Source: Clostridium sp. OM02-18AC (GTDB lineage: Bacteria > Bacillota > Clostridia > Lachnospirales > Lachnospiraceae). Taken from it: a stretch of 64,000 bases of DNA. A model generated the notes under the pieces. That model did not search any database. It saw only the letters and a list, made by a program, of their open reading frames with translations, and was not told the origin of the DNA. Positions within the stretch are counted from its first letter, which is position 1. The number at the start of each line of letters is the position of its first letter. Shown one piece after another: positions 42,938 through 51,234 of the stretch. Made by a program: the position numbers and the translations under genes. The stretch lies in the NCBI RefSeq assembly GCF_003481825.1, contig NZ_QULW01000003.1, positions 62,767 to 126,766 on the forward strand, read 5' to 3'.

Positions 42938-42982
42938 AGGGAACCTCACAACGGCAACAGCCGATGCAGGATTCCCTCTTTT
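42934..42982. other. Second hairpin between lysC and the M28-like gene
   Basis: AAAGAGGGAA near 42934-42943 pairs with TTCCCTCTTT near 42972-42981, and an inner CGGC/GCCG pair adds to it. With the preceding lysC terminator it forms a double terminator region. It also partly overlaps the upstream edge of the next promoter. Confidence 0.5.
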
Positions 42983-42983
42983 C

Positions 42984-43017
42984 ACAAAACAGGAAACAGT
43001 AAAAACCAGATCCTGTT
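42984..43017 (-). terminator. Terminator after lysC
   Basis: AACAGGA (42988-42994) and TCCTGTT (43011-43017) pair directly past the lysC stop, and the minus strand continues TTGTG. The stem is modest. Confidence 0.55.
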
Positions 43018-43019
43018 AT

Positions 43020-44339
43020 TTAAATTGCTGCGGTGATAAAGATATCGTAAATTGCCTTGATGGCAGTCTCGAAATCGGAATTTTTTACCCCAATGATGAT
43101 GTTGAGTTCACTGGAGCCCTGGTCGATCATCTTGACATTGATGCGGGCATGTGCCAGTGCGGAGAAGATTCTTCCGACTGTGCCGCGGGTGCCCTTCATG
43201 CCTCTTCCAACTACAGCGATAAGAGCCAGGTCAGACTCCAGATCGACCACATCCGGCTCAACTGCACGGTGGATGCCGGCGATCACAGACTGCTCATACT
43301 CTTCAAATTCGTCCTGGTGTACCATAATGGTCATGGTGTCGATCCCTGACGGCATATGCTCAAAGGAGATGCCGTACTTCTCGAATACACCAAGAACTTT
43401 CCTCCCAAACCCTACTTCGGCATTCATCATGGCTTTTTCGATGTTGATCGCGCAAAAGCCCTTTCTTCCTGCGATACCGGTGATGGTATAGCGCGGCTTT
43501 CTGCAGGTGCTCTCTACGATGAGAGTGCCCTTGTCCTCCGGACGGTTGGTGTTGCGGATATTGATCGGGATTCCTTCTTTTCTTACCGGGAAGATCGCGT
43601 CCTCATGGAGTACGCCTGCGCCCATGTAAGCCAGCTCACGAAGCTCTTTATAGGTAATGGTCTCGATGACCTCCGGATTCTCCACGATACGAGGATCGGT
43701 TACAAGGAAACCGGATACATCGGTCCAGTTCTCATATAAGTCTGCGTGGATGGCACGTGCAACGATGGAACCGGTCACATCGGAACCGCCGCGGGAGAAG
43801 GTTTTGATGCTTCCGTCATGCTTAGAACCGTAAAAGCCCGGGATAACCGCTCTCTCTACATGCTCCAGACGCTCGGAAAGCTCCTGGTTGGTCAGCTCTG
43901 CCTCAAAGTTTCCATGCTCATCAAAGAAAATGACTTCTGCAGCGTCGATGAACTCGTAGCCTAAGTAATTTGCCATAACGATACCGTTTAAGTACTCACC
44001 GCGGGATGCAGCATAATCCTTGCCGATGCCCTTTACAAAGTTTTCCTCGATGGTAGCAAATTCATGGTCCAGATTTAAGTTTAACTCCAGACCGTCAATG
44101 ATCTCCTGGTAGCGAGCCTTGATCGCATCCAGGATCTTTTTATAAGATGCTCCGGTGGATGCTGCCGCGTAGCACTCGTACAGCATATCCGTAACCTTGG
44201 TATCCTTGCTGTTTCTCTTACCCGGTGCGGACGGGATCACAAATCTTCTTGTCTTGTCTGCACGGATGATATCTCCGACTTTCTTAAACTGGCGGGCACT
44301 CGCCAGAGAACTGCCGCCAAATTTCACAACCTTCTTCAT
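43020..44339 (-). CDS. lysC: Aspartate kinase (type III-like, monofunctional)
   Basis: LysC phosphorylates aspartate, the first step toward lysine, threonine and methionine. The 439-residue protein starts MKKVVKFGGSSLASARQFKK. It has FSRGGSDVTGSIVARAIHAD near residue 186, WTDVSGFLVTDPRIV near residue 210 and GAGVLHEDAIFPV near residue 242. Two ACT domains follow in the C-terminal third (about 300-439, with IMVHQDEF and INVKMIDQGSSELNIIIGV). No homoserine dehydrogenase is attached. The ACT domains imply feedback control by an amino acid. It is a single-gene unit with a consensus promoter; no lysine riboswitch fits the 55-base leader. Confidence 0.95.
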   Translation of the reverse strand: MKKVVKFGGSSLASARQFKKVGDIIRADKTRRFVIPSAPGKRNSKDTKVTDMLYECYAAASTGASYKKILDAIKARYQEIIDGLELNLNLDHEFATIEENFVKGIGKDYAASRGEYLNGIVMANYLGYEFIDAAEVIFFDEHGNFEAELTNQELSERLEHVERAVIPGFYGSKHDGSIKTFSRGGSDVTGSIVARAIHADLYENWTDVSGFLVTDPRIVENPEVIETITYKELRELAYMGAGVLHEDAIFPVRKEGIPINIRNTNRPEDKGTLIVESTCRKPRYTITGIAGRKGFCAINIEKAMMNAEVGFGRKVLGVFEKYGISFEHMPSGIDTMTIMVHQDEFEEYEQSVIAGIHRAVEPDVVDLESDLALIAVVGRGMKGTRGTVGRIFSALAHARINVKMIDQGSSELNIIIGVKNSDFETAIKAIYDIFITAAI

Positions 44340-44393
44340 ATCGTCTGTCTCTCCTCATATTGCTCCCGGATCCTTCCAGGGCAGTTACTCCAA

Positions 44394-44422
44394 ACTATAC
44401 TTGAAATCGTAGTTTCTGTCAA
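44394..44422 (-). promoter_or_regulatory. Consensus promoter for lysC
   Basis: A perfect TTGACA (44417-44422), a 17-base spacer and TATAGT (44394-44399) lie on the minus strand. The leader is about 50 bases. Confidence 0.8.
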
Positions 44423-44432
44423 TACCTGACGA

Positions 44433-44462
44433 AAAAGGAGCTGCCGCAACTCATGCGGCAGC
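44433..44462 (-). terminator. Terminator after purL
   Basis: GCTGCCGCA (44440-44448) and TGCGGCAGC (44454-44462) form a perfect nine-bp stem, and the minus strand continues TCC TTTTTC. It lies about 35 bases past the purL stop. Confidence 0.93.
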
Positions 44463-44497
44463 CCCAAATTCAAGATATGATACCAGAAATTAAAATC

Positions 44498-47400
44498 TTA
44501 TTTGAAATACTTCACGCCACTCTCGAAGATCTTCATATCCTGCTCTCCGTAGATGTTCATGGCAACAGCCTCACCGCGGCGCTCAGAGTGCGCCATCTTG
44601 CCCAGGATTCGTCCATCCGGGCTGGTGATACCCTCGATCGCCATGTAGGAGCCGTTCGGGTTCCAGAACTCATCCATGGTCGCATTGCCGTTCTCATCGA
44701 CATACTGGGTTGCAATCTGGCCGTTTGCGGCAAGCTTCTTCAGCCACTCGTCATTTGCAACGAAACGTCCCTCGCCGTGGGATGCCGGGTTGCAGTATAC
44801 ACCGCCAAGCTCTGCGCCAGCCAGCCACGGAGACTTGTTCGTAACAACCTTGGTGTAGACCATCTTGGAAATATGACGTCCGATGGTATTCATCGCCAGG
44901 GTCGGGGAAGCAGCGGTCTGCTCGCAGACGCGTCCCTCCGGAACCAGACCCAGCTTGATGAGTGCCTGGAAGCCGTTGCAGATACCAAGCATCAGGCCGT
45001 CACGCTCATTTAACAGCTTTTCGATCTCTTCCTTGATGACTGCGTTGCGGAATACGGTTGCAAAGAACTTCGCACTGCCCTCCGGCTCATCGCCTGCGGA
45101 GAAACCGCCCGGGAACATCACGATCTGTGCCTTTGCGATCTCGTTCTTATAAGCTTCTACAGAATCGCGGATATCTTCTGCGCTTAAGTTTTTAAATACC
45201 TTGGTTACAACCTTTGCACCGGCACGCTCAAAGGCTTTGGTGCTGTCGTATTCACAGTTGGTGCCCGGGAATACCGGAATAAATACGGTCGGCTGGGCCA
45301 GTTTGTGGCTGCATACGTAGATCTTGTCTGCCTTAAACAGTTCAGACTTCACCTCGGTCTGCTTCACGCCGGAGGTGGTCGGGAATACGCTCTCTAAGGT
45401 CTTGGTCCAGGAGCCTAATGCCTCGTCCATGGAGATGGATACCGGTCCGTACTCAAAAGCAGCCTTGTCGGTCACTTCACCGATCACGGTGTAACGGATA
45501 GAAAGATCGCCCACTTTTCCGTCCGGAACTTCACAGACGATGTTGCCCCAGCCTGCTGCGAAGAAATCTCTCGGGTCTACGTTGTGCTCGATCTTCACGC
45601 CAAGCTTATTGCCGAATGCCATCTTGCTGACTGCCTCTGCCAGTCCATGTCCCTCCACTGCATAAGCGGAAAGGATGCGGCCTGCCTTGATATCGGTATT
45701 CAGTTTCTCGTAGCCATCCATGATCTGTGCGTAATCCGGAAGGTCATACTGATCTTTCTCAATGTTGAATACGACGATCTTGCTGCCCGGCTTCTTAAAT
45801 TCCGGTGTGATGATGTTCGGATAATGGTCTACATCCACTGCAAAGGAAACCAGGGTCGGCGGAACGTTGATCTCGCCGTGCTTCTCATCGTTGAAGGTAC
45901 CGGACATGCTGTCCTTACCGCCGATAGACGGAAGTCCAAAGCCAAGCTGTGCATTGTAAGCACCAAGCAGGGCTGCGAACGGTGCGCCCCAGCGGGTCGG
46001 ATCCTCGGTCATGCGCTTAAAGTACTCCTGGAAGGTAAAGCGGATCTTCTTAAAGTCACCGCCGCTTGCCACGATCTTTGCAACGGAAGACAGCACAGCG
46101 TAGATAGCACCGTGGTACGGGCTCCAGCTGGACAGATATGGGTCATAGCCGTAGCTCATCATGGTCACGGTATCGGTCTTGCCTTTCAGGACCGGAAGCT
46201 TCGCTACCATGGTCTGGGTTTCGGTCAGCTGGTATTTACCGCCATACGGCATAAAGACACTGCCAGCGCCGATAGAACCGTCAAAACGCTCTACCAGGCC
46301 CTTCTGAGAACATACATTTAAGTCAGACAGGACGTTCAGCCAGGTAGCTTTCACATCTGCTACTTCTTTCTTTTCAAACGGATTGCCCTCTTTGATCGGA
46401 GTTTCCAGAACAACCTTCGCCTCCTGGTGCGCACCGTTGGTATCGAGGAATGCACGGCTTACATCCACAATGGTCTTTCCTCTCCAGTTCATCACCAGAC
46501 GCGGCTCTTCGGTCACAACTGCAACCGGAATTGCCTCCAGGTTTTCCTCCGCTGCAAAGCCTAAGAATTTGTCAACATCTGCCGGGTCAAGCACAACCGC
46601 CATACGCTCCTGAGACTCAGAGATCGCGATCTCGGTGCCATCCAGACCGGCATATTTTTTCGGAACCTTGTCCAGATCGATCTGAAGGCCTGCTGCCAGC
46701 TCACCGATTGCTACGGAAACACCACCTGCGCCGAAGTCATTGCACTTTTTGATGATCTCGCTGACTTCCGGACGGCGGAACATACGCTGGATCTTGCGCT
46801 CAGTCGGCGCATTACCTTTCTGGACCTCAGCACCACAGACTTCGATGGAAGCTTCGGTATGAACCTTGGAGGAACCGGTAGCACCGCCGATACCATCACG
46901 GCCGGTGCGTCCGCCAAGGAGTACGATGATATCGCCCGGGTCGGAATTTAAACGCTTTACGTATTTTCTCGGAGCAGCACCCATAACGGCACCGATCTCC
47001 ATACGTTTTGCCACATAATTCGGATGATAGATTTCTTTGACGTAACCGGTAGCCAGACCAATCTGGTTGCCGTAAGAGCTATAGCCATTTGCAGCGCCGT
47101 TAACCAGTTTTCTCTGCGGCAGCTTGCCCTTTAAAGTTTCAGACAATGGACGGGTCGGGTCAGCTGCACCGGTCACACGCATGGCCTGGTATACATAGGT
47201 ACGTCCGGAAAGCGGGTCACGGATTGCACCGCCAAGGCAGGTTGCAGCACCACCAAACGGCTCGATCTCGGTCGGGTGGTTATGGGTTTCATTCTTGAAG
47301 TTTACCAGCCACTCCTCCGTCACACCGTCAATCTCAACCGGAACGACAATGCTGCAGGCATTGATCTCGTCAGAAACTTCCAGATCTTCCAGTTTGCCCT

Positions 47401-48262
47401 CTGCGCGGAGTTTTTTCATGGCAAGCAGTGCCAGGTCCATGAGACAGACGAACTTGTCGTCACGTCCCTTGTAGATCACCGCGCGGTCTGCAAGGTAATT
47501 CTGGTAAGTTGCCTCGATCGGTGCCTTGTAATCGCCATCGGTAATGGTCACATCCTTTAACTCGGTGGAGAAGGTCGTATGACGGCAATGGTCGGACCAG
47601 TAGGTATCCAGCACACGGATCTCGGTCACGGTCGGGTCGCGGTGCTCTTCCCCTGCATAATAATTCTGGATATGCTCAAAATCGCGGAAGGTCATAGCCA
47701 GATTTAAGGAATCATAAAGTTCTTTTAACTTCGCGCTGTCAAAGGTGGTAAAACCGGTAAAGGATGCCACGTCAGCCGGTGTCTCAAATACGGTTACCAG
47801 GGTCTCCGGCTTCTTGCTTCCTGCCTCACGGGAATCGACCGGGTTGATGCAGAATGCCTTAATGGCAGCAGCCTGCTCGTCAGTCAGTTTTCCAGACAGC
47901 ACATAGGTAGTTGCAGTCTTGATGACTGGCTCCTCGGTTTCTTTTAACAGCTTTACGCACTGCTCTGCGGAATCGGCTCTCTGGTCAAACTGTCCCGGCA
48001 GATACTCTACGGAAAATACGGTATCTCCCCCTTCTTTTGGGAAGTCCTCTTCATATACAAAATCAACCGGCGGCTCGGAAAAGATGGTAACAAGCGCCTG
48101 TTTGTAAGTCTCCTCTGACAGATTTTCAATATCGTAGCGGATCAATACACGGACTCCGGTCACGGTATCTATGCTCAGATAACTGCTGATCTCCTCGCGA
48201 AGCTCCCCCGCCTTAACGGCAAACTCCGGTTTTTTCTCTACATACACGCGTCTTACACTCAT
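44498..48262 (-). CDS. purL: Phosphoribosylformylglycinamidine synthase, single-chain PurL
   Basis: This enzyme converts FGAR to FGAM with ATP and glutamine, the fourth step of purine synthesis. The 1254-residue length marks the single-chain form that carries the amidotransferase domain at its C-terminus. Visible parts are LDTYWSDHCRHTTFSTEL near residue 220, the ATP block NFKNETHNHPTEIEPFGGAA near residue 320, LLGGRTGRDGIGGATGSSK near residue 455, and a second synthase-like half. The glutaminase follows, with FPGTNCEYD, VMFPGGFSAGDE, and the nucleophile in LGICNGFQALIKLGLVPEG. The ATG at 48262 follows AGGAGG. It is alone here, away from other pur genes. No purine riboswitch is apparent upstream. 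Confidence 0.97.
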   Translation of the reverse strand: MSVRRVYVEKKPEFAVKAGELREEISSYLSIDTVTGVRVLIRYDIENLSEETYKQALVTIFSEPPVDFVYEEDFPKEGGDTVFSVEYLPGQFDQRADSAEQCVKLLKETEEPVIKTATTYVLSGKLTDEQAAAIKAFCINPVDSREAGSKKPETLVTVFETPADVASFTGFTTFDSAKLKELYDSLNLAMTFRDFEHIQNYYAGEEHRDPTVTEIRVLDTYWSDHCRHTTFSTELKDVTITDGDYKAPIEATYQNYLADRAVIYKGRDDKFVCLMDLALLAMKKLRAEGKLEDLEVSDEINACSIVVPVEIDGVTEEWLVNFKNETHNHPTEIEPFGGAATCLGGAIRDPLSGRTYVYQAMRVTGAADPTRPLSETLKGKLPQRKLVNGAANGYSSYGNQIGLATGYVKEIYHPNYVAKRMEIGAVMGAAPRKYVKRLNSDPGDIIVLLGGRTGRDGIGGATGSSKVHTEASIEVCGAEVQKGNAPTERKIQRMFRRPEVSEIIKKCNDFGAGGVSVAIGELAAGLQIDLDKVPKKYAGLDGTEIAISESQERMAVVLDPADVDKFLGFAAEENLEAIPVAVVTEEPRLVMNWRGKTIVDVSRAFLDTNGAHQEAKVVLETPIKEGNPFEKKEVADVKATWLNVLSDLNVCSQKGLVERFDGSIGAGSVFMPYGGKYQLTETQTMVAKLPVLKGKTDTVTMMSYGYDPYLSSWSPYHGAIYAVLSSVAKIVASGGDFKKIRFTFQEYFKRMTEDPTRWGAPFAALLGAYNAQLGFGLPSIGGKDSMSGTFNDEKHGEINVPPTLVSFAVDVDHYPNIITPEFKKPGSKIVVFNIEKDQYDLPDYAQIMDGYEKLNTDIKAGRILSAYAVEGHGLAEAVSKMAFGNKLGVKIEHNVDPRDFFAAGWGNIVCEVPDGKVGDLSIRYTVIGEVTDKAAFEYGPVSISMDEALGSWTKTLESVFPTTSGVKQTEVKSELFKADKIYVCSHKLAQPTVFIPVFPGTNCEYDSTKAFERAGAKVVTKVFKNLSAEDIRDSVEAYKNEIAKAQIVMFPGGFSAGDEPEGSAKFFATVFRNAVIKEEIEKLLNERDGLMLGICNGFQALIKLGLVPEGRVCEQTAASPTLAMNTIGRHISKMVYTKVVTNKSPWLAGAELGGVYCNPASHGEGRFVANDEWLKKLAANGQIATQYVDENGNATMDEFWNPNGSYMAIEGITSPDGRILGKMAHSERRGEAVAMNIYGEQDMKIFESGVKYFK

Positions 48263-48342
48263 GTGATTCCTCCTGTTATGTATTTCTCCTGTTTTATGGT
48301 TCTGTTTCATAATTGAGACTGATAAATCTCATTTAAATAAAT

Positions 48343-48390
48343 AATACCACAAGATATATTATAAATGAAATTAATATATCTTATGGTATT
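48343..48390 (-). terminator. Long AT-rich hairpin after the sigma-like gene
   Basis: Nineteen-base arms (48343-48361 and 48372-48390) pair with one mismatch around a ten-base loop; both ends carry AATACCA and TGGTATT. It lies 37 bases past the stop of the sigma-like gene and is followed on the minus strand by ATTTATTT. The purL promoter must lie within or just past it. Confidence 0.7.
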
Positions 48391-48426
48391 TATTATTCAT
48401 TCTTATTAATTTGCGATCAAAACCGA

Positions 48427-48948
48427 TTACACTTCCGCATCTGGACTCACACTCATGGCATCCAGCGTCAGCTTCATGATATCCTTGATCTCGTCTTCTG
48501 TCATCTTCATTTTTTCTGCAAGTTCGGTAACGGTAGCTTCACGCCCCAGTTCCTCCGCCATGCGCTTGCTCACCTCTTTTAACACGTTGACACGGGCCAG
48601 CATTTCTTCTTCCACCTTGACTTCAATTCCCTGTTCCTCAAGGGCAGCCTTGATCATCTCCTCGGCAAGATTCTTAACCTGCTCTTTTAAGTCGCCTTCC
48701 TGATACTGGTCTACTGCCATGATCAGTGCCACATTCGCCTCCTGGACCAGATCACCAACCGGAAGTCCCTGGTTTTCATAGGTCTTTGCGATCTCGGCAA
48801 GAAACGGCAGATATCCTTCCATAAGACGGGAGCGCACGGTGGTATCACCATCTTTGAATCTTGTTAAAAGCTGTGTTTCCTCCTCTGCGTCCATCGGGCG
48901 GATCGCTGCAATCTCCTCTAAATACAGCTGATAGACATCATCATGCAT
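48427..48948 (-). CDS. Sigma-70-like protein lacking regions 2.3-2.4 and 4
   Basis: The 173-residue protein begins like a primary-type sigma factor: DDVYQLYLEEIAAIRPMDAE (region 1.2), then SRLMEGYLPFLAEIAKTYEN and GLPVGDLVQEANVALIMAVD (regions 2.1-2.2, core polymerase contact). Where the melting and -10 recognition segment should follow, it has the short helical stretch QYQEGDLKEQVKNLAEEMIK. It then resumes with a region-3-like helix-turn-helix (LGREATVTELAEKMKMTEDE). Region 4 is absent. The ATG follows AAGGAG at eight bases. It could bind core RNA polymerase without reading promoters. It follows the EAL gene after 44 bases. Confidence 0.75.
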   Translation of the reverse strand: MHDDVYQLYLEEIAAIRPMDAEEETQLLTRFKDGDTTVRSRLMEGYLPFLAEIAKTYENQGLPVGDLVQEANVALIMAVDQYQEGDLKEQVKNLAEEMIKAALEEQGIEVKVEEEMLARVNVLKEVSKRMAEELGREATVTELAEKMKMTEDEIKDIMKLTLDAMSVSPDAEV

Positions 48949-48992
48949 TGTGAATTCTCCTTCCAATCTTCTATGTATAATAAACTTAATAT

Positions 48993-50720
48993 TTATCTGC
49001 AGATAAACTGTTCTGTAAATAGTTCTTTTGAAATCGGTTTTCCAAATACGTAACCCTGGATATAATCTGGTTTTAATACTGCGATCCGTTCCAGTTCCTC
49101 TTTTGTCTCAATTCCTTCAATGCAGACATGAATGTTCAGTCGCTTGGACATCCAGATCATCTGTGTCAGCAGATTATATTCATAAGAGTCTGACAGTGCT
49201 TTCTGCGTGAACGTACGGTCAATTTTAATACAGTTTGGCGTCAGGTCTCCCAGGCAGTGAAAATTGGAATATCCGGTTCCAAAATCATCCAGAAGTACCT
49301 TCACTCCCAGCTCCTTTAAACCCTGCCATACTTTCTGGAAATGCGCACCTGGCTCCAGATATCCGCTCTCAGTCAGTTCCACACCAAGGCACTCCGGATC
49401 CAGTTTATTTTCATCCAGTGTCTCCCAGATCTCACGCAGGACATTGGTCTTTGCAACCTGCACATACGAAAGATTAATTTGCACACGCATCCCCGGATGT
49501 GCTTTCTGCCACTCTTTGCAGTCCTTTGCAGCAGTGTGAAGCAGCCACCGGCCAACCGGGATAATCAGTCCGCTCTCTTCCAGAATCGGAATAAACTCCG
49601 CAGGAGAGATCATGCGGCGATTTTCATTTGTGTTCTTTTCTGTTATTTCCCCACTTCCAGATTCACCGGTCTGCGCTTCTTCCGAAACGAAAAAGCGCAT
49701 CAGAGCCTCAGCAGAAACAAGATCATGTTCTTTTCTGCTCATGACCGGCTGATAATAAACCTCAAAGCCTTCATAGCCGTGATTGATCGCATGCAGCAGC
49801 TGTTTGCGAAGTTCCTGTCTGCGGCTCCATGCGTCATAATCTGCCTGACAAAATACATAGCTTTCATTTTTTCCGAGACGTTTCGCTTCGTTTAAAGAAA
49901 ATTCCAGATATTTTAACAGCTGGTCGTAATCGTTATGGCGCCCATCGGTATCAATGATCCCGGCAGATATCGTAAATACCGTCTGATACTGGTGTTCCTC
50001 CACCCATCTGCTGATTTCAGAACGGATTTTATCATAGAGACGACAGGCATCGGAAATACTCTTTCCAGACAGATCCGTGATGATAAACTGGTCGGATACC
50101 AGACGGAATAGTTTTTGCTCCGGTTCTATCACTTTCTGGATGCAGTTGGCAGTCTCTTTCAAAAGAAAATCTCCGTAATTCATGCCCAGGGTTCCGTTCA
50201 CACCGCCCAGATCATCGATTCCAAGCCGCATCACAAATCCGTCTGGAAGAATCTCGGCACAATCCATTGCATAATGCCAGAGCCCTACCTCTCCCATCAG
50301 ACCGCTGACATTGTCCGCTTTCTGCTTTTTCCCAATCTCATTGATACAGCCGACCAGGTATTTTGCGGAGCCATCTGGATCGCGCAGTAAGATTCCCCTG
50401 CAATTGATCCACACCGGATGCCCCTGACGGTCCAGCCAGCGGTAATCCATATCGTGGGAATCGTGTTCGCCTTTGTAGCTCAGTTCCATATCGGCCCACA
50501 ACGCTGGAAGATCATCTGTATACACAAACTGCTCATGCATTTTTTTTGCATGATAAAAGTGGTCGGCTGGCAATAAAAAACGCTCCATCGCCTGAGGCGA
50601 TATCATGTAATAATCTTCCTTCAGATCCATGACATAAAGATAATCATCCATCGTCGGGCTGAAAAGCTGGATCACATATTCCAGAATTTTCTTTGGTACT
50701 CCGCGTATTATTCTTCTCAT
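48993..50720 (-). CDS. PAS-GGDEF-EAL protein, predicted c-di-GMP phosphodiesterase
   Basis: The 575 residues hold a PAS-like part (about 20-130), a degenerate GGDEF domain (about 160-300) and an EAL domain (about 315-570). The GGDEF signature is replaced by LVSDQFIIT, so cyclase activity is unlikely. The EAL domain keeps the catalytic set: SAEALMRF, QINLSYVQV, GVELTES, LLDDFGTGYSNFHCLG, CIKIDRTF, IEGIETKEEL and IQGYVFGKP. It probably degrades cyclic di-GMP in response to a signal sensed by PAS. No membrane segment is clear. It starts 17 bases after luxS in the same direction. Confidence 0.88.
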   Translation of the reverse strand: MRRIIRGVPKKILEYVIQLFSPTMDDYLYVMDLKEDYYMISPQAMERFLLPADHFYHAKKMHEQFVYTDDLPALWADMELSYKGEHDSHDMDYRWLDRQGHPVWINCRGILLRDPDGSAKYLVGCINEIGKKQKADNVSGLMGEVGLWHYAMDCAEILPDGFVMRLGIDDLGGVNGTLGMNYGDFLLKETANCIQKVIEPEQKLFRLVSDQFIITDLSGKSISDACRLYDKIRSEISRWVEEHQYQTVFTISAGIIDTDGRHNDYDQLLKYLEFSLNEAKRLGKNESYVFCQADYDAWSRRQELRKQLLHAINHGYEGFEVYYQPVMSRKEHDLVSAEALMRFFVSEEAQTGESGSGEITEKNTNENRRMISPAEFIPILEESGLIIPVGRWLLHTAAKDCKEWQKAHPGMRVQINLSYVQVAKTNVLREIWETLDENKLDPECLGVELTESGYLEPGAHFQKVWQGLKELGVKVLLDDFGTGYSNFHCLGDLTPNCIKIDRTFTQKALSDSYEYNLLTQMIWMSKRLNIHVCIEGIETKEELERIAVLKPDYIQGYVFGKPISKELFTEQFICR

Positions 50721-50737
50721 TCGTTTAATGTCTTCTC

Positions 50738-51220
50738 CTAGTCTTCCGGGTAAATCAGTCTGCTGTCGTTAATGTTGTCCATAACTTCACGTAAGAAACG
50801 GTCTGCAAGCCATTTCGCCATCGAAAGGTTCATATCCAGATAGTTGCCGCAGTCTCTGGCACTTGCCCCCGGTACTTCTCCTTCAAAATCACGGATAAAA
50901 CTGAACAATTCCCTCATAAGCGGAACGATGTCACGAGACTGGTAATCGCCTGCAAGAAGCAGGTAAAAACCGGTGCGGCAGCCCATCGGTCCAAAGTAGA
51001 TCACACGGTCTTTGATGCCATCATGGTTGCGCAAAAATGTTGCTGCCAGATGTTCGATGGTATGAATCTCCGCGGTGTTCATAACCGGTTCAAAATTTGG
51101 TCTGGTCATACGGATATCGAACGTGGTGATAACACTGTCTCCCGCTTTATCTTTTCTGGACACATAAATGCCTGGCAGTAATTTTAAATGATTGATCGTA
51201 AAGCTTGTGATTTTTTCCAT
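50738..51220 (-). CDS. luxS: S-ribosylhomocysteine lyase LuxS
   Basis: LuxS splits S-ribosylhomocysteine into homocysteine and the AI-2 precursor DPD, serving the methyl cycle and quorum signalling. The 160-residue protein keeps the metal site HTIEHL (two His) with Cys in FGPMGCRTGFYLLLAGDY near residue 110, plus SFTINHLKLLPGIYVSR at the start. The ATG at 51220 follows AAGGAG, whose first bases overlap the stop of the preceding transglutaminase-like gene. No pfs or other methyl-cycle gene is adjacent. Instead an EAL protein follows, which suggests a link between AI-2 supply and c-di-GMP turnover. Confidence 0.96.
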   Translation of the reverse strand: MEKITSFTINHLKLLPGIYVSRKDKAGDSVITTFDIRMTRPNFEPVMNTAEIHTIEHLAATFLRNHDGIKDRVIYFGPMGCRTGFYLLLAGDYQSRDIVPLMRELFSFIRDFEGEVPGASARDCGNYLDMNLSMAKWLADRFLREVMDNINDSRLIYPED

Positions 51221-51234
51221 GATCGTAGTTCTCC

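Noticed and set aside
44340..44393. Possible lysine riboswitch before lysC
   Set aside because: The leader is only about 50 bases after a consensus promoter.
45584..46321. Plus-strand open frame of 245 codons inside purL
   Set aside because: It is antisense to a fully conserved purL and has no ribosome binding site or family pattern.
48263..48426. Possible purine riboswitch before purL
   Set aside because: The only strong fold is a long AT-rich hairpin better explained as the terminator of the preceding gene. The conserved purine-aptamer loops were not seen.
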